From assembly GCA_039933215.1 (NCBI GenBank), contig JBDTOO010000005.1, positions 25,206 through 89,205 on the forward strand: DNA of 64,000 nucleotides, read 5' to 3'. The notes under the pieces are model-generated. The model saw only the letters and a program-made list of their open reading frames with translations. It searched no databases and was not told the DNA's origin. Numbering within the stretch: the first letter of the stretch is position 1; the number at the start of each line of letters is the position of its first letter. Position numbers and translations under genes: made by a program. Shown piece by piece: positions 1-8,814 of this stretch. This DNA comes from JALYUA01 sp039933215 (GTDB lineage Bacteria; Acidobacteriota; Thermoanaerobaculia; UBA5066; Gp7-AA6).

Positions 1-114
1 ACTCCTTTGTACCGGAGCGGCGCGGGCGTTCCTAGAGCCACATCGGGTCGAGGTGGATTGGGGCTTTTCGTCGCGCTCGCGCTCCTCCTGCTACCCTCGT
101 CGGCCGTGTCCGCC

Positions 115-1644
115 ATGTCCGCCGAGCCGCCGCCTCGATTCGATCCGAAGCGCCGCCGCGCGGTGACGGTGGCCTTGATTCTCGTCAGCGCGCTCGCGTC
201 GTTCGAGTCGACCGTCGTCTCGACCGCGATGCCGACGATCATCGGCGACCTCGGAGGCCTGCCGCTGTACGCCTGGGTCTTCTCCGTCTACCTGCTGACG
301 TCCACGGTGGGGATGCCCGTGTACGGCCGCCTCGCCGACATCCACGGGCGCCGCCGCCTGCTGCTCGTCGGGATCGGCGTCTTCGTGACGGGCGCGATCG
401 CCTGCGCCTTCGCGCGCACGATGCCGCAGCTGATCGGCGCCCGGGCGATCCAGGGGCTCGGCGCGGCCGGCATGTTGCCCGTGACGCTCGCCGTCGCCGC
501 CGACATCTACTCGATCGAGCAGCGCACGAAGGTGCAGGGGCTCTTCTCGGCGGTCTGGGGGTTCTCGAGCCTGATCGGACCGCTCCTGGGAGCGTTTCTC
601 ACGGTGCACTTCGGATGGCGGTCCATCTTCTGGATCAACATCCCGCTCGGCCTCTTCGCCTTCACGCTGGTGTGGATCCGCATGGTCGAGTCGCGCGCCC
701 GGCGCTCCGACCCCGTCGACGTCGCCGGCAGCGCCGCGCTCGCGGTCGGCGTCTCCCTCGTTCTCCTGGGCGTGCTCCACACCCCGGCAGGCAGCCCGGG
801 AGGGACGACCGCCGCGACGCGGCTGGCGCTTCTCGGAGGCGGCGTCGCCGCGCTCATCTTCTTCGGGTGGCTGCAGACCCGCCGCGAGCACCCGCTCATT
901 CCGCCCGAGCTCTTCGCCCGGTGGGAAACCGCAGCCCCCTACCTCGCCGGCATCGTCATGGGGACCGCGATCTACGGCGTCGACACGTTCGTTCCGCTCT
1001 TCGTCCAGGGCGCCCGCGGCGGCACGGCGGGAGCGGCCGGGGCCGTCGTGACGCCGCTCATCTTCATGTGGGCCTTCTCTTCCGCCGTGGCGGCGAAGAT
1101 CATCCTGCGCTACGGATTCCGGAAAACGGCGCGGCTCGGCGCGATCCTCGTCCTGATCGGTCTCGCGGGCCTCTGCGCCGGCGCGTGGTCGAACGCGGGC
1201 GTTGGGTGGATTTCCGCCGCGTGCGCGCTGATCGGCGGCGGCCTCGGCCCGTGCGCGATCGCCCAGGTCCTCGCGATCCAGCACGTCGCGCCGGAGCCCC
1301 AGCGGGGTGTCGCCACGAGTCTCATCCCGTTCTTCCGGACCGTCGGCGGCTCGATCGGCGTCGGCGCTCTCGGGGGCGTGTTCGCCGCGGGCCTGTCGCT
1401 GCGTCTCGGCAGCGGGATGGATACGGCGAGCCGGCTCCTCGCCGGCGGGCCTCCGGGCGGAGGCGCGCCCGGCGCTCCGACGGTCGCCCCCGCCCTCTTC
1501 CGGCAGGCGATCGAGCGCTCGCTCCTGCCCGTGTTTCTGGTGCTTCTGGCGCTCGCCGCCGTCAACCTCTTTCTCGCCTCCGGCTTTCCCGAGGTAGGCG
1601 CCTCCGGGGAGCCGGCCCCGAAAGCGGCGGAGGGACTCGTCTGA
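115..1644 (+). CDS. MFS multidrug-type exporter (DHA2/EmrB-QacA type, 14 TM)
   Basis: A 509-residue inner-membrane proton-coupled exporter of the drug:H+ antiporter-2 type. The MFS motif A is visible as GRLADIHGRR at residues 71-80, and the DHA-type motif C region GPLLGAF...FGWRSIFWINIPLG at about 155-179. Length and about 14 hydrophobic segments fit the family. The ATG at 115 is chosen because the N-terminus MSAEPPPRFDPKRRR is typical. The frame stays open upstream to a TTG at 7, which would add a hydrophobic leader that could be a chance signal-like stretch. No convincing ribosome-binding site precedes either start. Substrate cannot be read from sequence. It is followed by 171 bp of non-coding DNA before the oxidoreductase operon, so co-transcription is uncertain. 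Confidence 0.9.
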   Translation: MSAEPPPRFDPKRRRAVTVALILVSALASFESTVVSTAMPTIIGDLGGLPLYAWVFSVYLLTSTVGMPVYGRLADIHGRRRLLLVGIGVFVTGAIACAFARTMPQLIGARAIQGLGAAGMLPVTLAVAADIYSIEQRTKVQGLFSAVWGFSSLIGPLLGAFLTVHFGWRSIFWINIPLGLFAFTLVWIRMVESRARRSDPVDVAGSAALAVGVSLVLLGVLHTPAGSPGGTTAATRLALLGGGVAALIFFGWLQTRREHPLIPPELFARWETAAPYLAGIVMGTAIYGVDTFVPLFVQGARGGTAGAAGAVVTPLIFMWAFSSAVAAKIILRYGFRKTARLGAILVLIGLAGLCAGAWSNAGVGWISAACALIGGGLGPCAIAQVLAIQHVAPEPQRGVATSLIPFFRTVGGSIGVGALGGVFAAGLSLRLGSGMDTASRLLAGGPPGGGAPGAPTVAPALFRQAIERSLLPVFLVLLALAAVNLFLASGFPEVGASGEPAPKAAEGLV

Positions 1645-1815
1645 TCCGTCCGCGTTTCCGGTGGCACGTCGCCTGCTCGATTTGCGCCATGGCCCCCGGG
1701 CCACCTCGGGCCGCTCTGGACAGATTTTGGAGTGCGCGGCGAGAGGCGTATGGTGGGTCCGTTTCGGAAGATCGAGCTCTCCGCCTCGCCGCCCCCGGGA
1801 TGAGAGGAGGCTTCG

Positions 1816-2511
1816 TTGACCAGACGCTCTGACGACGACGACGACGACGACCGGCCGGCTGCCGCGTCGCGTCCCGCCTCGAATCCGGAGCCGCGCGCGC
1901 CCGAATCCTCGGGGACTGCCGGGTGGGACCGGCGCACGTTCCTCGGCGTTTCGCTCGGCGCCATCCCCGTCGTGGGGTGGGCCGCGGCCGGAGCGCGAAC
2001 CGTCCGCTCGCCGGCCGGAGTGGGAGGCCTGGAGCCGATTCCGATCGTGCTCCGGGTCAACGGCGCGGAGCACCGGATCTCGGTCGACGCGCGCGTGACG
2101 CTTCTCGAGGCGCTGCGCGAAGACCTCGGGCTGACGGGAACCAAGGAAGGCTGCGACCACGGACAGTGCGGCGCCTGTACCGTTCTCATCGACGGCAAAC
2201 GGGTGCTCTCGTGCCTGACCCTCGCGGTCGCGGCGGGGGGGCGGGCGGTGACGACCGTGGAGGGCCTCTCGAAAGGGGAGGAGCTGCACCCCGTCCAGGC
2301 GGCGTTCCTGAAGCACGACGCCTTCCAGTGCGGCTATTGCACGCCCGGGCAGATCATGTCGGCGGTCGGGCTGCTCTCCGAGGGATGCCCGTCCGACCCG
2401 GCGGCGATCCGGGAATGCATGAGCGGCAACATCTGCCGCTGCGGGGCCTATCCGAACATCGTCGCCGCCGTCGCCGAGGCCCGCGGGGCGGGCAACGGGG
2501 GCCGGTCATGA
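1816..2511 (+). CDS. paoA: Periplasmic aldehyde oxidoreductase, [2Fe-2S] subunit (PaoA/YagT type)
   Basis: Small iron-sulfur subunit of a xanthine-oxidase-family aldehyde dehydrogenase; it carries electrons between the molybdenum and FAD subunits. Two [2Fe-2S] clusters are readable: plant ferredoxin type C113, C118, C121, C133, and the helical domain with C172, C175, C207, C209 (CGYC ... CRCG). A twin-arginine signal RRTFLGVSLGA starts at residue 39, so the folded complex is probably exported by Tat, as in E. coli PaoABC. The start is a TTG at 1816 with a strong AGAGGAGG ribosome-binding site about 5 nt before it. Near the N-terminus seven consecutive Asp codons (GAC repeat) precede the Tat motif, which is unusual. 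The stop overlaps the next start as ATGA. Family assignment is firm; the aldehyde substrate is unknown. Confidence 0.93.
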   Translation: MTRRSDDDDDDDRPAAASRPASNPEPRAPESSGTAGWDRRTFLGVSLGAIPVVGWAAAGARTVRSPAGVGGLEPIPIVLRVNGAEHRISVDARVTLLEALREDLGLTGTKEGCDHGQCGACTVLIDGKRVLSCLTLAVAAGGRAVTTVEGLSKGEELHPVQAAFLKHDAFQCGYCTPGQIMSAVGLLSEGCPSDPAAIRECMSGNICRCGAYPNIVAAVAEARGAGNGGRS

Positions 2512-3506
2512 TCCCGTTCCGCTACGCCCGAGCGACGGCGGTCCAGGAAGCCGTGGCCGCCGTTTCGCGCGAGCCGCGGGCGGCCTATCTGGGGGGCGGC
2601 ACGACGATCGTCGATCTCATGCAGCTCGAGGTCGTGAACCCCGCCACACTCGTCGACGTCAACGCGCTCCCGCTGTCGCGCATCGAGACGCTGCCCGGCG
2701 GAGGCGTGAGGATCGGCGCGCTCGTCCGCAACAGCGAACTCGCCAACGACGCGAACATCCGGCGCCGGTATCCCGTTCTCTCGGAAGCGATTCTGTCGGG
2801 CGCCTCCGCCCAGATCCGCAACATGGCGACCACGGCGGGTAACCTGCTCCAGCGGACGCGGTGCCAGTACTTCCGGGACGTCTTCTCCGCGTGCAACAAG
2901 CGGGAGCCCGGCTCCGGGTGCGCCGCGATCGGCGGATACAACCGCATCCACGCGGTCCTGGGAACGAGCGATCGGTGCATCGCGACGTTCCCGGGCGACA
3001 TGCCCGTGGCGCTGGCGGCCCTGGAAGCCGTCGTCCGGACCCGACGCCCCGACGGCGCCGAGAGGCAGATCCCCATATCCGACTTCTACGTGTCGTACGG
3101 GGACGACCCGGCAAAGGAGACCGTGCTCGCGCACGGTGAGCTCATCACCGCCGTGGACCTGCCGGCGTCCGGGTGGCTCGCGCGCTCGCACTACCTGAAG
3201 ATGCGGGACCGGGCGAGCTACGAGTTCGCGCTGTCGTCGGCCGCCGTGGCGCTCGACGTCGAAGGCGGGAAGGTCCGCCAGGCGCGCGTCGCCCTGGGAG
3301 GCGTCGCGACGAAGCCGTGGAGATCGGCGGAGGCGGAAAAGGCGCTCACGGGAGCGGCCGCCGGGGAAGCGGCGTGGACCGCGGCGGCCTCGGCCGCGCT
3401 CGCCGGAGCGAAGCCTCAAAAGCACAACGCCTTCAAGGTCGAGCTCGCCCGGCGCACGCTGGCGCGGGCCCTCGCCACGGCCGCCGGCCGGGAGATCGCG
3501 TCATGA
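2508..3506 (+). CDS. paoB: Aldehyde oxidoreductase FAD-binding subunit with extra [4Fe-4S] cluster (PaoB/YagS type)
   Basis: A 332-residue FAD-binding (CO dehydrogenase/XDH medium) subunit that passes electrons to the external acceptor. The FAD pyrophosphate loop YLGGGTTIVDLM lies at residues 27-38 and the second motif IRNMATTAGNLL at 103-114. A cysteine-rich insertion holds C119, C129, C138 and C157, the arrangement that binds an additional [4Fe-4S] cluster in the PaoB branch and separates it from ordinary XdhB. The start ATG overlaps the preceding stop (ATGA) and the stop overlaps the next start (ATGA), so the three subunits should be translationally coupled. It has no own signal peptide, consistent with piggyback export on the Tat-tagged small subunit (inference from the E. 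coli system). Confidence 0.92.
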   Translation: MIPFRYARATAVQEAVAAVSREPRAAYLGGGTTIVDLMQLEVVNPATLVDVNALPLSRIETLPGGGVRIGALVRNSELANDANIRRRYPVLSEAILSGASAQIRNMATTAGNLLQRTRCQYFRDVFSACNKREPGSGCAAIGGYNRIHAVLGTSDRCIATFPGDMPVALAALEAVVRTRRPDGAERQIPISDFYVSYGDDPAKETVLAHGELITAVDLPASGWLARSHYLKMRDRASYEFALSSAAVALDVEGGKVRQARVALGGVATKPWRSAEAEKALTGAAAGEAAWTAAASAALAGAKPQKHNAFKVELARRTLARALATAAGREIAS

Positions 3507-5722
3507 GCGCTCACGTCGGAAAGCCCCTCGACCGCGTCGACGGCCGTTTGAAGATCACGGGCGGCGCGAAGTACGCCGCCGAGTTCCGCCCGAGGGGCCT
3601 CGTTCACGCCGTCGCCGTGCAGAGCACGATCGCGCGCGGCGCCATCGCTTCCATCGACACGGCGGCCGCATCGAAGGCGCCCGGCGTCCTCGCGGTGCTC
3701 ACGCACGCCAACGCCCCGCAGCTGAAGTCGCTCAAGGAAGGCGATCCGTCGGGCGGCCACGCGGGCGAAGACCTTCCGCCGCTGTCGACCGACGAGATCC
3801 ATTTCGCGGGGCAGACGATCGCGCTCGTGATCGCCGAGAAGCTCGAGCAGGCGCGGCGGGGCGCGGCTCTGGTGAAGATCGCGTACCGCGAGGAGAAGCC
3901 CGTGCTCGAGATCGCGGAGGCCGAGGGCTCGGCGACGAAGCCCGCCAGGCACATGGGGCGGGACGTCCAGCACCAGCGCGGCGACGCCGCGGCGGGCTTC
4001 GCCGCAGGCCCCGTGAAGATCGAGGCGACCTATACGACTCCCGTCGAAACGCACAACCCGATGGAGCTTTCGGCGACGATCGCGGAATGGCAGGGCGACC
4101 GCCTCATGGTGTGGGACGCCACGCAGGCGGTCATCGGCACGCGCGGGAACCTCGCGAAGGCATTCGGGGTGCCGAAGTCGAACGTCCGCGTCCTGTGCCC
4201 CTACGTCGGCGGCGGATTCGGCTGCAAGGGATCCCAGTGGACCCACACGTTCGCGGCCGCGATGGCGGCGCGGTTCGTTAAGCGGCCCGTCCGTCTCGTC
4301 GTGACCCGCGCGCAGATGTTCACGTCGGCCGGCCACCGGCCGCCCACGGTCCAGAAGCTCGCTCTCGCGGCCGCCCGCGACGGCAAGCTCACCGCCATCC
4401 GCCACGAGTCCACGACGCCGACCTCCCCCGTGACCGACTACATCGAGCCGTGCGGGAAGACGACGAGCGCGATGCTCTACGCGTGCGAGAACGCGGACAT
4501 CCCGCACCGCCTCGTGCGCGTCAACGTGGCGGCGCCGACCTTCATGCGCGCGCCGGGGGAGTGTCCGGGCACCTTCGCGATCGAGTCGGCGATGGACGAG
4601 CTGGCCGTGGCGCTCGAAATGGACCCGGTCGAGCTGCGGTTGAAGAACCACGCCGATGCGAATCCCTCGGACGGCAGGCCGTTCTCGTCGAAGTGGCTGA
4701 AAGACTGCTACGCGGTCGGCGCCGAGCGCTTCGGGTGGAAGAATCGCACGCCGCAGCCGGGCTCGATGAAGGACGGCAACCTGCTCGTCGGCTGGGGCAT
4801 GGCGACCGCCGTCTATCCGGGCAACCGCTGGCCGGCTTCCGCGATCGTGAAGCTGACGCCGGACGGACGCGCGCGCGTGCGCGCCGCCACGCAGGATCTC
4901 GGGACCGGCGCGTACACGATCTTCACGCAGGTCTCCGCGGACTCACTGGGTCTTCCTGTCGAGCGGATCACGTTCGAGCTCGGCGACAGCGACTTTCCGG
5001 AGGCGCCCGTCTCCGGCGGGTCGAACAGCTCGGCGAGCGTCTCCGAGGCGATCATCCAGGCCGCCGCGGCCGTGAAAGCGAAGCTCGCGGGGATCGCCGC
5101 CGCCGATCCGGGCTCGCCGCTCGCGGGATTGAAGCCGGAGGAGCTCGCGCTCGCGGACGGGCGTCTCGTCTCCGCGGCCACGCCCTCCCGAGGCGTTCCC
5201 ATCCAGGATCTCGTCCGGAAGAGCGGCGAATCGGGGGTCGAGGCCTCCGCGTCCGTCAAGCTCGAGGACGAGAAGACGAAGAAGTACTCGATCCACTCGT
5301 TCGGGGCCCATTTCTGCGAGGTGAAGATCGACGCGTTCCTTCCGCGCGTGCAGGTGACTCGGTGGGTGTCCGCGATGGACATCGGCCGGGTCCTGAACCC
5401 GAAGACGAGCCGCAGCCAGGTCCTGGGCGGCGTGACGATGGGCGTCGGCATGGCGCTCATGGAGCACACGGCCTACGACCCGCGGACCGGCCGGCCCGTG
5501 ACGGACAACCTCGCGGACTACGCGGTCCCGGTGAATGCCGACATCGGATCGATCGAGGTCCACTTCATGGACAAGCCCGACCCGGTGATCAACTCCCTGG
5601 GCTGCCGCGGGGTCGGAGAGATCGGCATCACGGGCGCCGCGGCGGCCGTCGCCAACGCCGTCTACCACGCCACGGGCAAGCGCATCCGCGATCTCCCGAT
5701 CACGCCGGACAAGCTCCTTTGA
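3503..5722 (+). CDS. paoC: Aldehyde oxidoreductase molybdopterin-binding catalytic subunit (PaoC/YagR type)
   Basis: A 739-residue large subunit that binds the molybdenum cofactor and oxidises the substrate. The Moco-binding loop PYVGGGFGCKG is at about residue 233, the substrate-pocket motif FMRAPGECPGTFAIESAMDE in the middle, and the catalytic glutamate is Glu706 in the RGVGEIGITG motif near the C-terminus, where the family has it. Length matches the PaoC group (about 730) rather than the longer XDH-type subunits. The gene overlaps the FAD gene by ATGA and is followed after 37 nt by the maturation factor. Complete, no internal damage seen. Confidence 0.94.
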   Translation: MSAHVGKPLDRVDGRLKITGGAKYAAEFRPRGLVHAVAVQSTIARGAIASIDTAAASKAPGVLAVLTHANAPQLKSLKEGDPSGGHAGEDLPPLSTDEIHFAGQTIALVIAEKLEQARRGAALVKIAYREEKPVLEIAEAEGSATKPARHMGRDVQHQRGDAAAGFAAGPVKIEATYTTPVETHNPMELSATIAEWQGDRLMVWDATQAVIGTRGNLAKAFGVPKSNVRVLCPYVGGGFGCKGSQWTHTFAAAMAARFVKRPVRLVVTRAQMFTSAGHRPPTVQKLALAAARDGKLTAIRHESTTPTSPVTDYIEPCGKTTSAMLYACENADIPHRLVRVNVAAPTFMRAPGECPGTFAIESAMDELAVALEMDPVELRLKNHADANPSDGRPFSSKWLKDCYAVGAERFGWKNRTPQPGSMKDGNLLVGWGMATAVYPGNRWPASAIVKLTPDGRARVRAATQDLGTGAYTIFTQVSADSLGLPVERITFELGDSDFPEAPVSGGSNSSASVSEAIIQAAAAVKAKLAGIAAADPGSPLAGLKPEELALADGRLVSAATPSRGVPIQDLVRKSGESGVEASASVKLEDEKTKKYSIHSFGAHFCEVKIDAFLPRVQVTRWVSAMDIGRVLNPKTSRSQVLGGVTMGVGMALMEHTAYDPRTGRPVTDNLADYAVPVNADIGSIEVHFMDKPDPVINSLGCRGVGEIGITGAAAAVANAVYHATGKRIRDLPITPDKLL

Positions 5723-5759
5723 AGCGGAAGCTTCGCGGGGAACGAAGCGTGCCCGGCCG

Positions 5760-6890
5760 ATGAGCGAGTGGGGAACGCTCGCGCGGCGGCTCCGGGCCGC
5801 GCAGGATCGGGGCGAGCCTGTCGTCGTGGCCATGGTCGTCGCGACGGACGGCTCGGCGTACCGGCGGGCCGGCGCGTGGATGACCGTGGCGCCGGACGGC
5901 GGGCGGCACGGGCTGCTCTCCGGCGGGTGCCTCGAGGCCGATGTCGCCGAGCGCGCCGCCGAAGTCCTGGCGTCCGGCGTTCCGACGACCGTCACGTACG
6001 ACACCCGACGCCCCGGCGACGTCCTCTGGGGTTTCGGGATGGGATGCCAGGGCGTCGTGCGCATCCTGCTCGAGCCCCTCTCGGGGGCGAGCCTCGGGCG
6101 TGCCGCCGAGCTCTACGGCCGTCTCCAGAACCTCGAGGCGAACGCCGTGCTCGCGGTGGACATCGCGTCCGGTTCGCGCGTCCTCGTCGCGGGGTCGGCT
6201 CCCGGGGACGGGGAACCCGGCGCGCCGCCCGAAGCCGCCGGCCGCGCCCGGGAGATCCTGGCGACGGGCGCCGCCGTCCCCTCCATCGAGGAGATCGGCG
6301 AACGCGAGTTCGCGTTCCTGCCTGTCGCACCGCGTCCCCGTCTCGTGATCTGCGGTGCCGGCGAAGACGCGGTGCCGCTCGCGCGTCTGGCGTGTGATCT
6401 CGACTGGTCGGTTCTCGTCGTCGACCACCGCGCCGCGCTCGCCCGGCCGGAGCGCTTCCCGGGCGCGGACGTCGCGCTGGTCGCCCGGGGGACGGATCTT
6501 CCGGCGCGGATCGGGGCGCGCGCTCGCACGGGCGCCGTCGTGATGTCCCACAACCTCGAGCGGGACGTGGAGTGGACCGCGGCGCTCCTTCCGCTCGATC
6601 TCGCGTACCTGGGCCTGCTCGGCCCGAAGCGGCGCGGCGAGCAGGTTCTCCGGACGGCCGCGCCTCTCGCTTCCGGTCCCGCCCGCGCGCGGCGCATCCT
6701 CGCTCCGGTCGGGCTCGACATCGCTTCCGAAACCCCCGGAGAGATCGCGCTCTCGATCGTCGCGGAAATCTCGGCGGTGCTCGCCGGCCGGAGCGGAGGA
6801 CATCTCGCTGCGACCGAGGCTCCGATCCATCGCGAGAGCTCTGCGCCCGCGGACCCGCGGCCGAAGGCGGTCGACACCCCCTCCTCGTGA
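5760..6890 (+). CDS. XdhC/CoxI family molybdenum-enzyme maturation factor (PaoD-like)
   Basis: A 376-residue cytoplasmic factor that binds the molybdenum cofactor and helps load it, in sulfurated form, into the partner oxidoreductase. The N-terminal XdhC/CoxI domain carries the LLSGGCLEADVA motif near residue 45. The C-terminal Rossmann domain has LVICGAGEDAVPLARLA around residue 197, then VLVVDHRAA, and the family end motif LGLLGPKRR near 285. The gene sits directly behind the catalytic subunit, as in E. coli paoABCD, which supports a dedicated role for this enzyme. Its stop overlaps the GTG start of the next gene (GTGA). The C-terminus after the Rossmann fold (about 40 residues) is low-complexity. 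Confidence 0.9.
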   Translation: MSEWGTLARRLRAAQDRGEPVVVAMVVATDGSAYRRAGAWMTVAPDGGRHGLLSGGCLEADVAERAAEVLASGVPTTVTYDTRRPGDVLWGFGMGCQGVVRILLEPLSGASLGRAAELYGRLQNLEANAVLAVDIASGSRVLVAGSAPGDGEPGAPPEAAGRAREILATGAAVPSIEEIGEREFAFLPVAPRPRLVICGAGEDAVPLARLACDLDWSVLVVDHRAALARPERFPGADVALVARGTDLPARIGARARTGAVVMSHNLERDVEWTAALLPLDLAYLGLLGPKRRGEQVLRTAAPLASGPARARRILAPVGLDIASETPGEIALSIVAEISAVLAGRSGGHLAATEAPIHRESSAPADPRPKAVDTPSS

Positions 6891-7537
6891 CGGGCGAGGC
6901 GGGCGCAGGGGTCGCGGTCGTCATCCTCGCGGCCGGAGGCTCCTCGCGCATGGGGCGGCCGAAACAGCTCCTTTCATGGCGCGGGAAGACGCTGCTCCGG
7001 GGGATCGCGGAGTCCGCCCTCGCCTCCCGTGCCTCGCGCGTGGTCGTCGTCGTCGGAAGCCGGTCGGAGCGGATCGGAAGAGAGCTCGACGGCCTGCCCG
7101 TCTCGACGATCGAAAACCCCACCTGGGAGGAGGGACTCGGGACGTCGCTCGCGGCGGGCGTGCGTTCGCTCGCGGGCGGATCGACGCCGCCGGGCGCGAT
7201 CGTCGTGCTCCTCGCCGATCAGCCGCTGGTGACGTCCGCGTCGATCGACCGTCTGATCGAGACGCACGACGCGACGGGGAGCCCGCTCGTCGCGTCGCTC
7301 CACGGGAGCGATCCCGGCGTCCCCGCCCTCTTCGCGGCGTCGTTCTTCGAGGCGCTTCTCGCGCTGCGCGGCGACCACGGCGCGAGAGAGATCCTGCGGG
7401 AGAACGCGGCCGCGGCGGTCCTGCTCGATCTGCCGGAAGCCCGGATCGACGTCGACACCGCGGCCGACTGGGAGAGGCTGTCGGGCGTCGGCGGGACGCC
7501 CGAAGACCCCGGGCCGGAGGGGCAGGCGCGGCGATGA
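6887..7537 (+). CDS. mocA: Molybdenum cofactor nucleotidyltransferase, MocA/MobA-like
   Basis: A 216-residue NTP-transferase that likely converts molybdopterin cofactor to a dinucleotide form (cytosine form in MocA). The nucleotide-binding motif LAAGGSSRMGRPKQLL is at residues 14-29, the metal/nucleotide motif LLADQPLVT at about 107, and the MocA-type GDHGAREIL motif at about 163. The GTG start at 6887 overlaps the previous stop (GTGA), fixing the N-terminus. Position at the end of the oxidoreductase operon means the cell carries the cofactor-specific last step with the enzyme that uses it. CTP rather than GTP use is inferred from the family and from the partner enzyme type; the sequence alone does not prove it. 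Confidence 0.88.
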   Translation: MTGEAGAGVAVVILAAGGSSRMGRPKQLLSWRGKTLLRGIAESALASRASRVVVVVGSRSERIGRELDGLPVSTIENPTWEEGLGTSLAAGVRSLAGGSTPPGAIVVLLADQPLVTSASIDRLIETHDATGSPLVASLHGSDPGVPALFAASFFEALLALRGDHGAREILRENAAAAVLLDLPEARIDVDTAADWERLSGVGGTPEDPGPEGQARR

Positions 7538-7555
7538 GCCGCCCCCCGCTTTTTT
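7528..7555 (+). terminator. Weak possible terminator after the oxidoreductase operon
   Basis: A short stem GCGGC/GCCGC with a 5-nt loop overlaps the mocA stop codon, followed after a C-run by six T. The stem is only 5 bp and not adjacent to the T-run, so this is a weak candidate. Confidence 0.25.
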
Positions 7556-7652
7556 CCCCCATTCCCCGGCCGCCCTCCTCCGGCCCTAAAACCTTCCCCG
7601 GGCGGCGCCGTACCTCCTCTCCATCGCACCTGTCGTTTAACTGGAGGACCGC

Positions 7653-8798
7653 ATGAAGAGCCGTGTTCGTCCGCTTCTCGGGGCGCTCGTCCTGACTTCC
7701 GCCCTGGCCCGGCCCGGGCTGGCCGCCCAGGGGCTCACCTTTCCGCCGAACGGCGACAACCCGCAGGCCTCCGTGACCCAGGCGATCGGTCCGGTGCGCG
7801 TGACGATCGACTATTCGAGCCCCCGCGTTGTGCGCGGATCGAACGACCGGCGCGGAAAGATCTGGGGCGAGCTCGTCCCGTGGGGACTGACCGACCTCGG
7901 CTTGAACGGCTGCGCGAGCTGCCCCTGGCGCGCCGGAGCCAACGAGAACACCACCTTCGCCGTCACGCATGACGTCCAGGTTCAGGGCCGGCCGCTTCCG
8001 GCGGGGACCTACGGCCTCCACATGATTCCCGGCAAGGATGAATGGACGGTCGTCTTTTCGAAGGACGCGAAATCGTGGGGCAGCTACTGGTACGACGCGA
8101 AGCAGGACGCTCTGCGGGTCACGGTGAAGCCGGGCAAGAGCGAATACCACGAGTGGCTCACGTACGAGTTCACGGAGCGGGAACCCGCGAAGGCCACCGT
8201 CGCGTTGAAGTGGGAGGAGCTCCAGATCCCGATCTCGGTGTCCGTCGAAAACGTGAACCAGCTCTGGGTCGACAACCTGCGCACCGATCTCCGGCAGTGG
8301 TCGGGGTTCTTCTGGCAGAACTGGCAGCAGGCGGCGGCGTTCTGCGCGCAGAACAAGATCAACCTTCCGGAGGCGATGAAGTGGGCGGAGCGTGCCGTCT
8401 CGGATCCCTATTCCGGCGGCCAGGAGAATTTCACGACGCTGTCGACGCTTTCGCGGCTGCAGGGGTTGAACGGCCGCGAGCAGGAGGCGGCGCGAACATT
8501 CGACAAGGCGATCAACCATCCGACGGCGCAGCCGCTCGAGATCCACGTCGCGGGACGGCAGCTCCTGACGGACGGCAGGAAAGCCGAGGCTTTGAAGGTG
8601 TTCCAGCTGAACGCGAAACGCTTCCCGAATCAATGGCCCGTCCACGTGGGACTGATGCGCGGCTACGCGGCGACGGGAGACCGGAAGCGGGCGATCGAAG
8701 AGGGCCGGCTCGCGCTCGCGCAGGCTCCCGACGCGTCTCAGCGCAAGAACCTGGAAACCGTCCTGAAGCAGCTCGAAGCGGGCCAGGAAATCAACTAG
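7653..8798 (+). CDS. Exported DUF2911-domain protein with TPR-like C-terminus
   Basis: A 381-residue secreted protein. A signal peptide covers about residues 1-24 (ends GLAA). Residues about 30-195 match the DUF2911 pattern: early SPRVVRGSNDRRGKIWGELVPWG, then PLPAGTYGLHMIPGKDEWTVVFSKD, then ALRVTVKPGKSEYHEWLTYEF. The C-terminal 170 residues are helical with tetratricopeptide-like units (for example EAMKWAERAVSD and EALKVFQLNAKRFP), the usual companion in this family. A GGAGG ribosome-binding site lies 6 nt before the ATG. DUF2911 function is unknown. It lies head-on with the next gene (16 bp gap). Confidence 0.85.
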   Translation: MKSRVRPLLGALVLTSALARPGLAAQGLTFPPNGDNPQASVTQAIGPVRVTIDYSSPRVVRGSNDRRGKIWGELVPWGLTDLGLNGCASCPWRAGANENTTFAVTHDVQVQGRPLPAGTYGLHMIPGKDEWTVVFSKDAKSWGSYWYDAKQDALRVTVKPGKSEYHEWLTYEFTEREPAKATVALKWEELQIPISVSVENVNQLWVDNLRTDLRQWSGFFWQNWQQAAAFCAQNKINLPEAMKWAERAVSDPYSGGQENFTTLSTLSRLQGLNGREQEAARTFDKAINHPTAQPLEIHVAGRQLLTDGRKAEALKVFQLNAKRFPNQWPVHVGLMRGYAATGDRKRAIEEGRLALAQAPDASQRKNLETVLKQLEAGQEIN

Positions 8799-8814
8799 GC
8801 TCCCGCGGAAAAAG

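Noticed and set aside
91..2316. Long minus-strand open frame opposite the transporter and Fe-S subunit
   Set aside because: Composition is Arg/Gly/Asp-rich shadow sequence of a GC-rich genome and it overlaps two clear genes.
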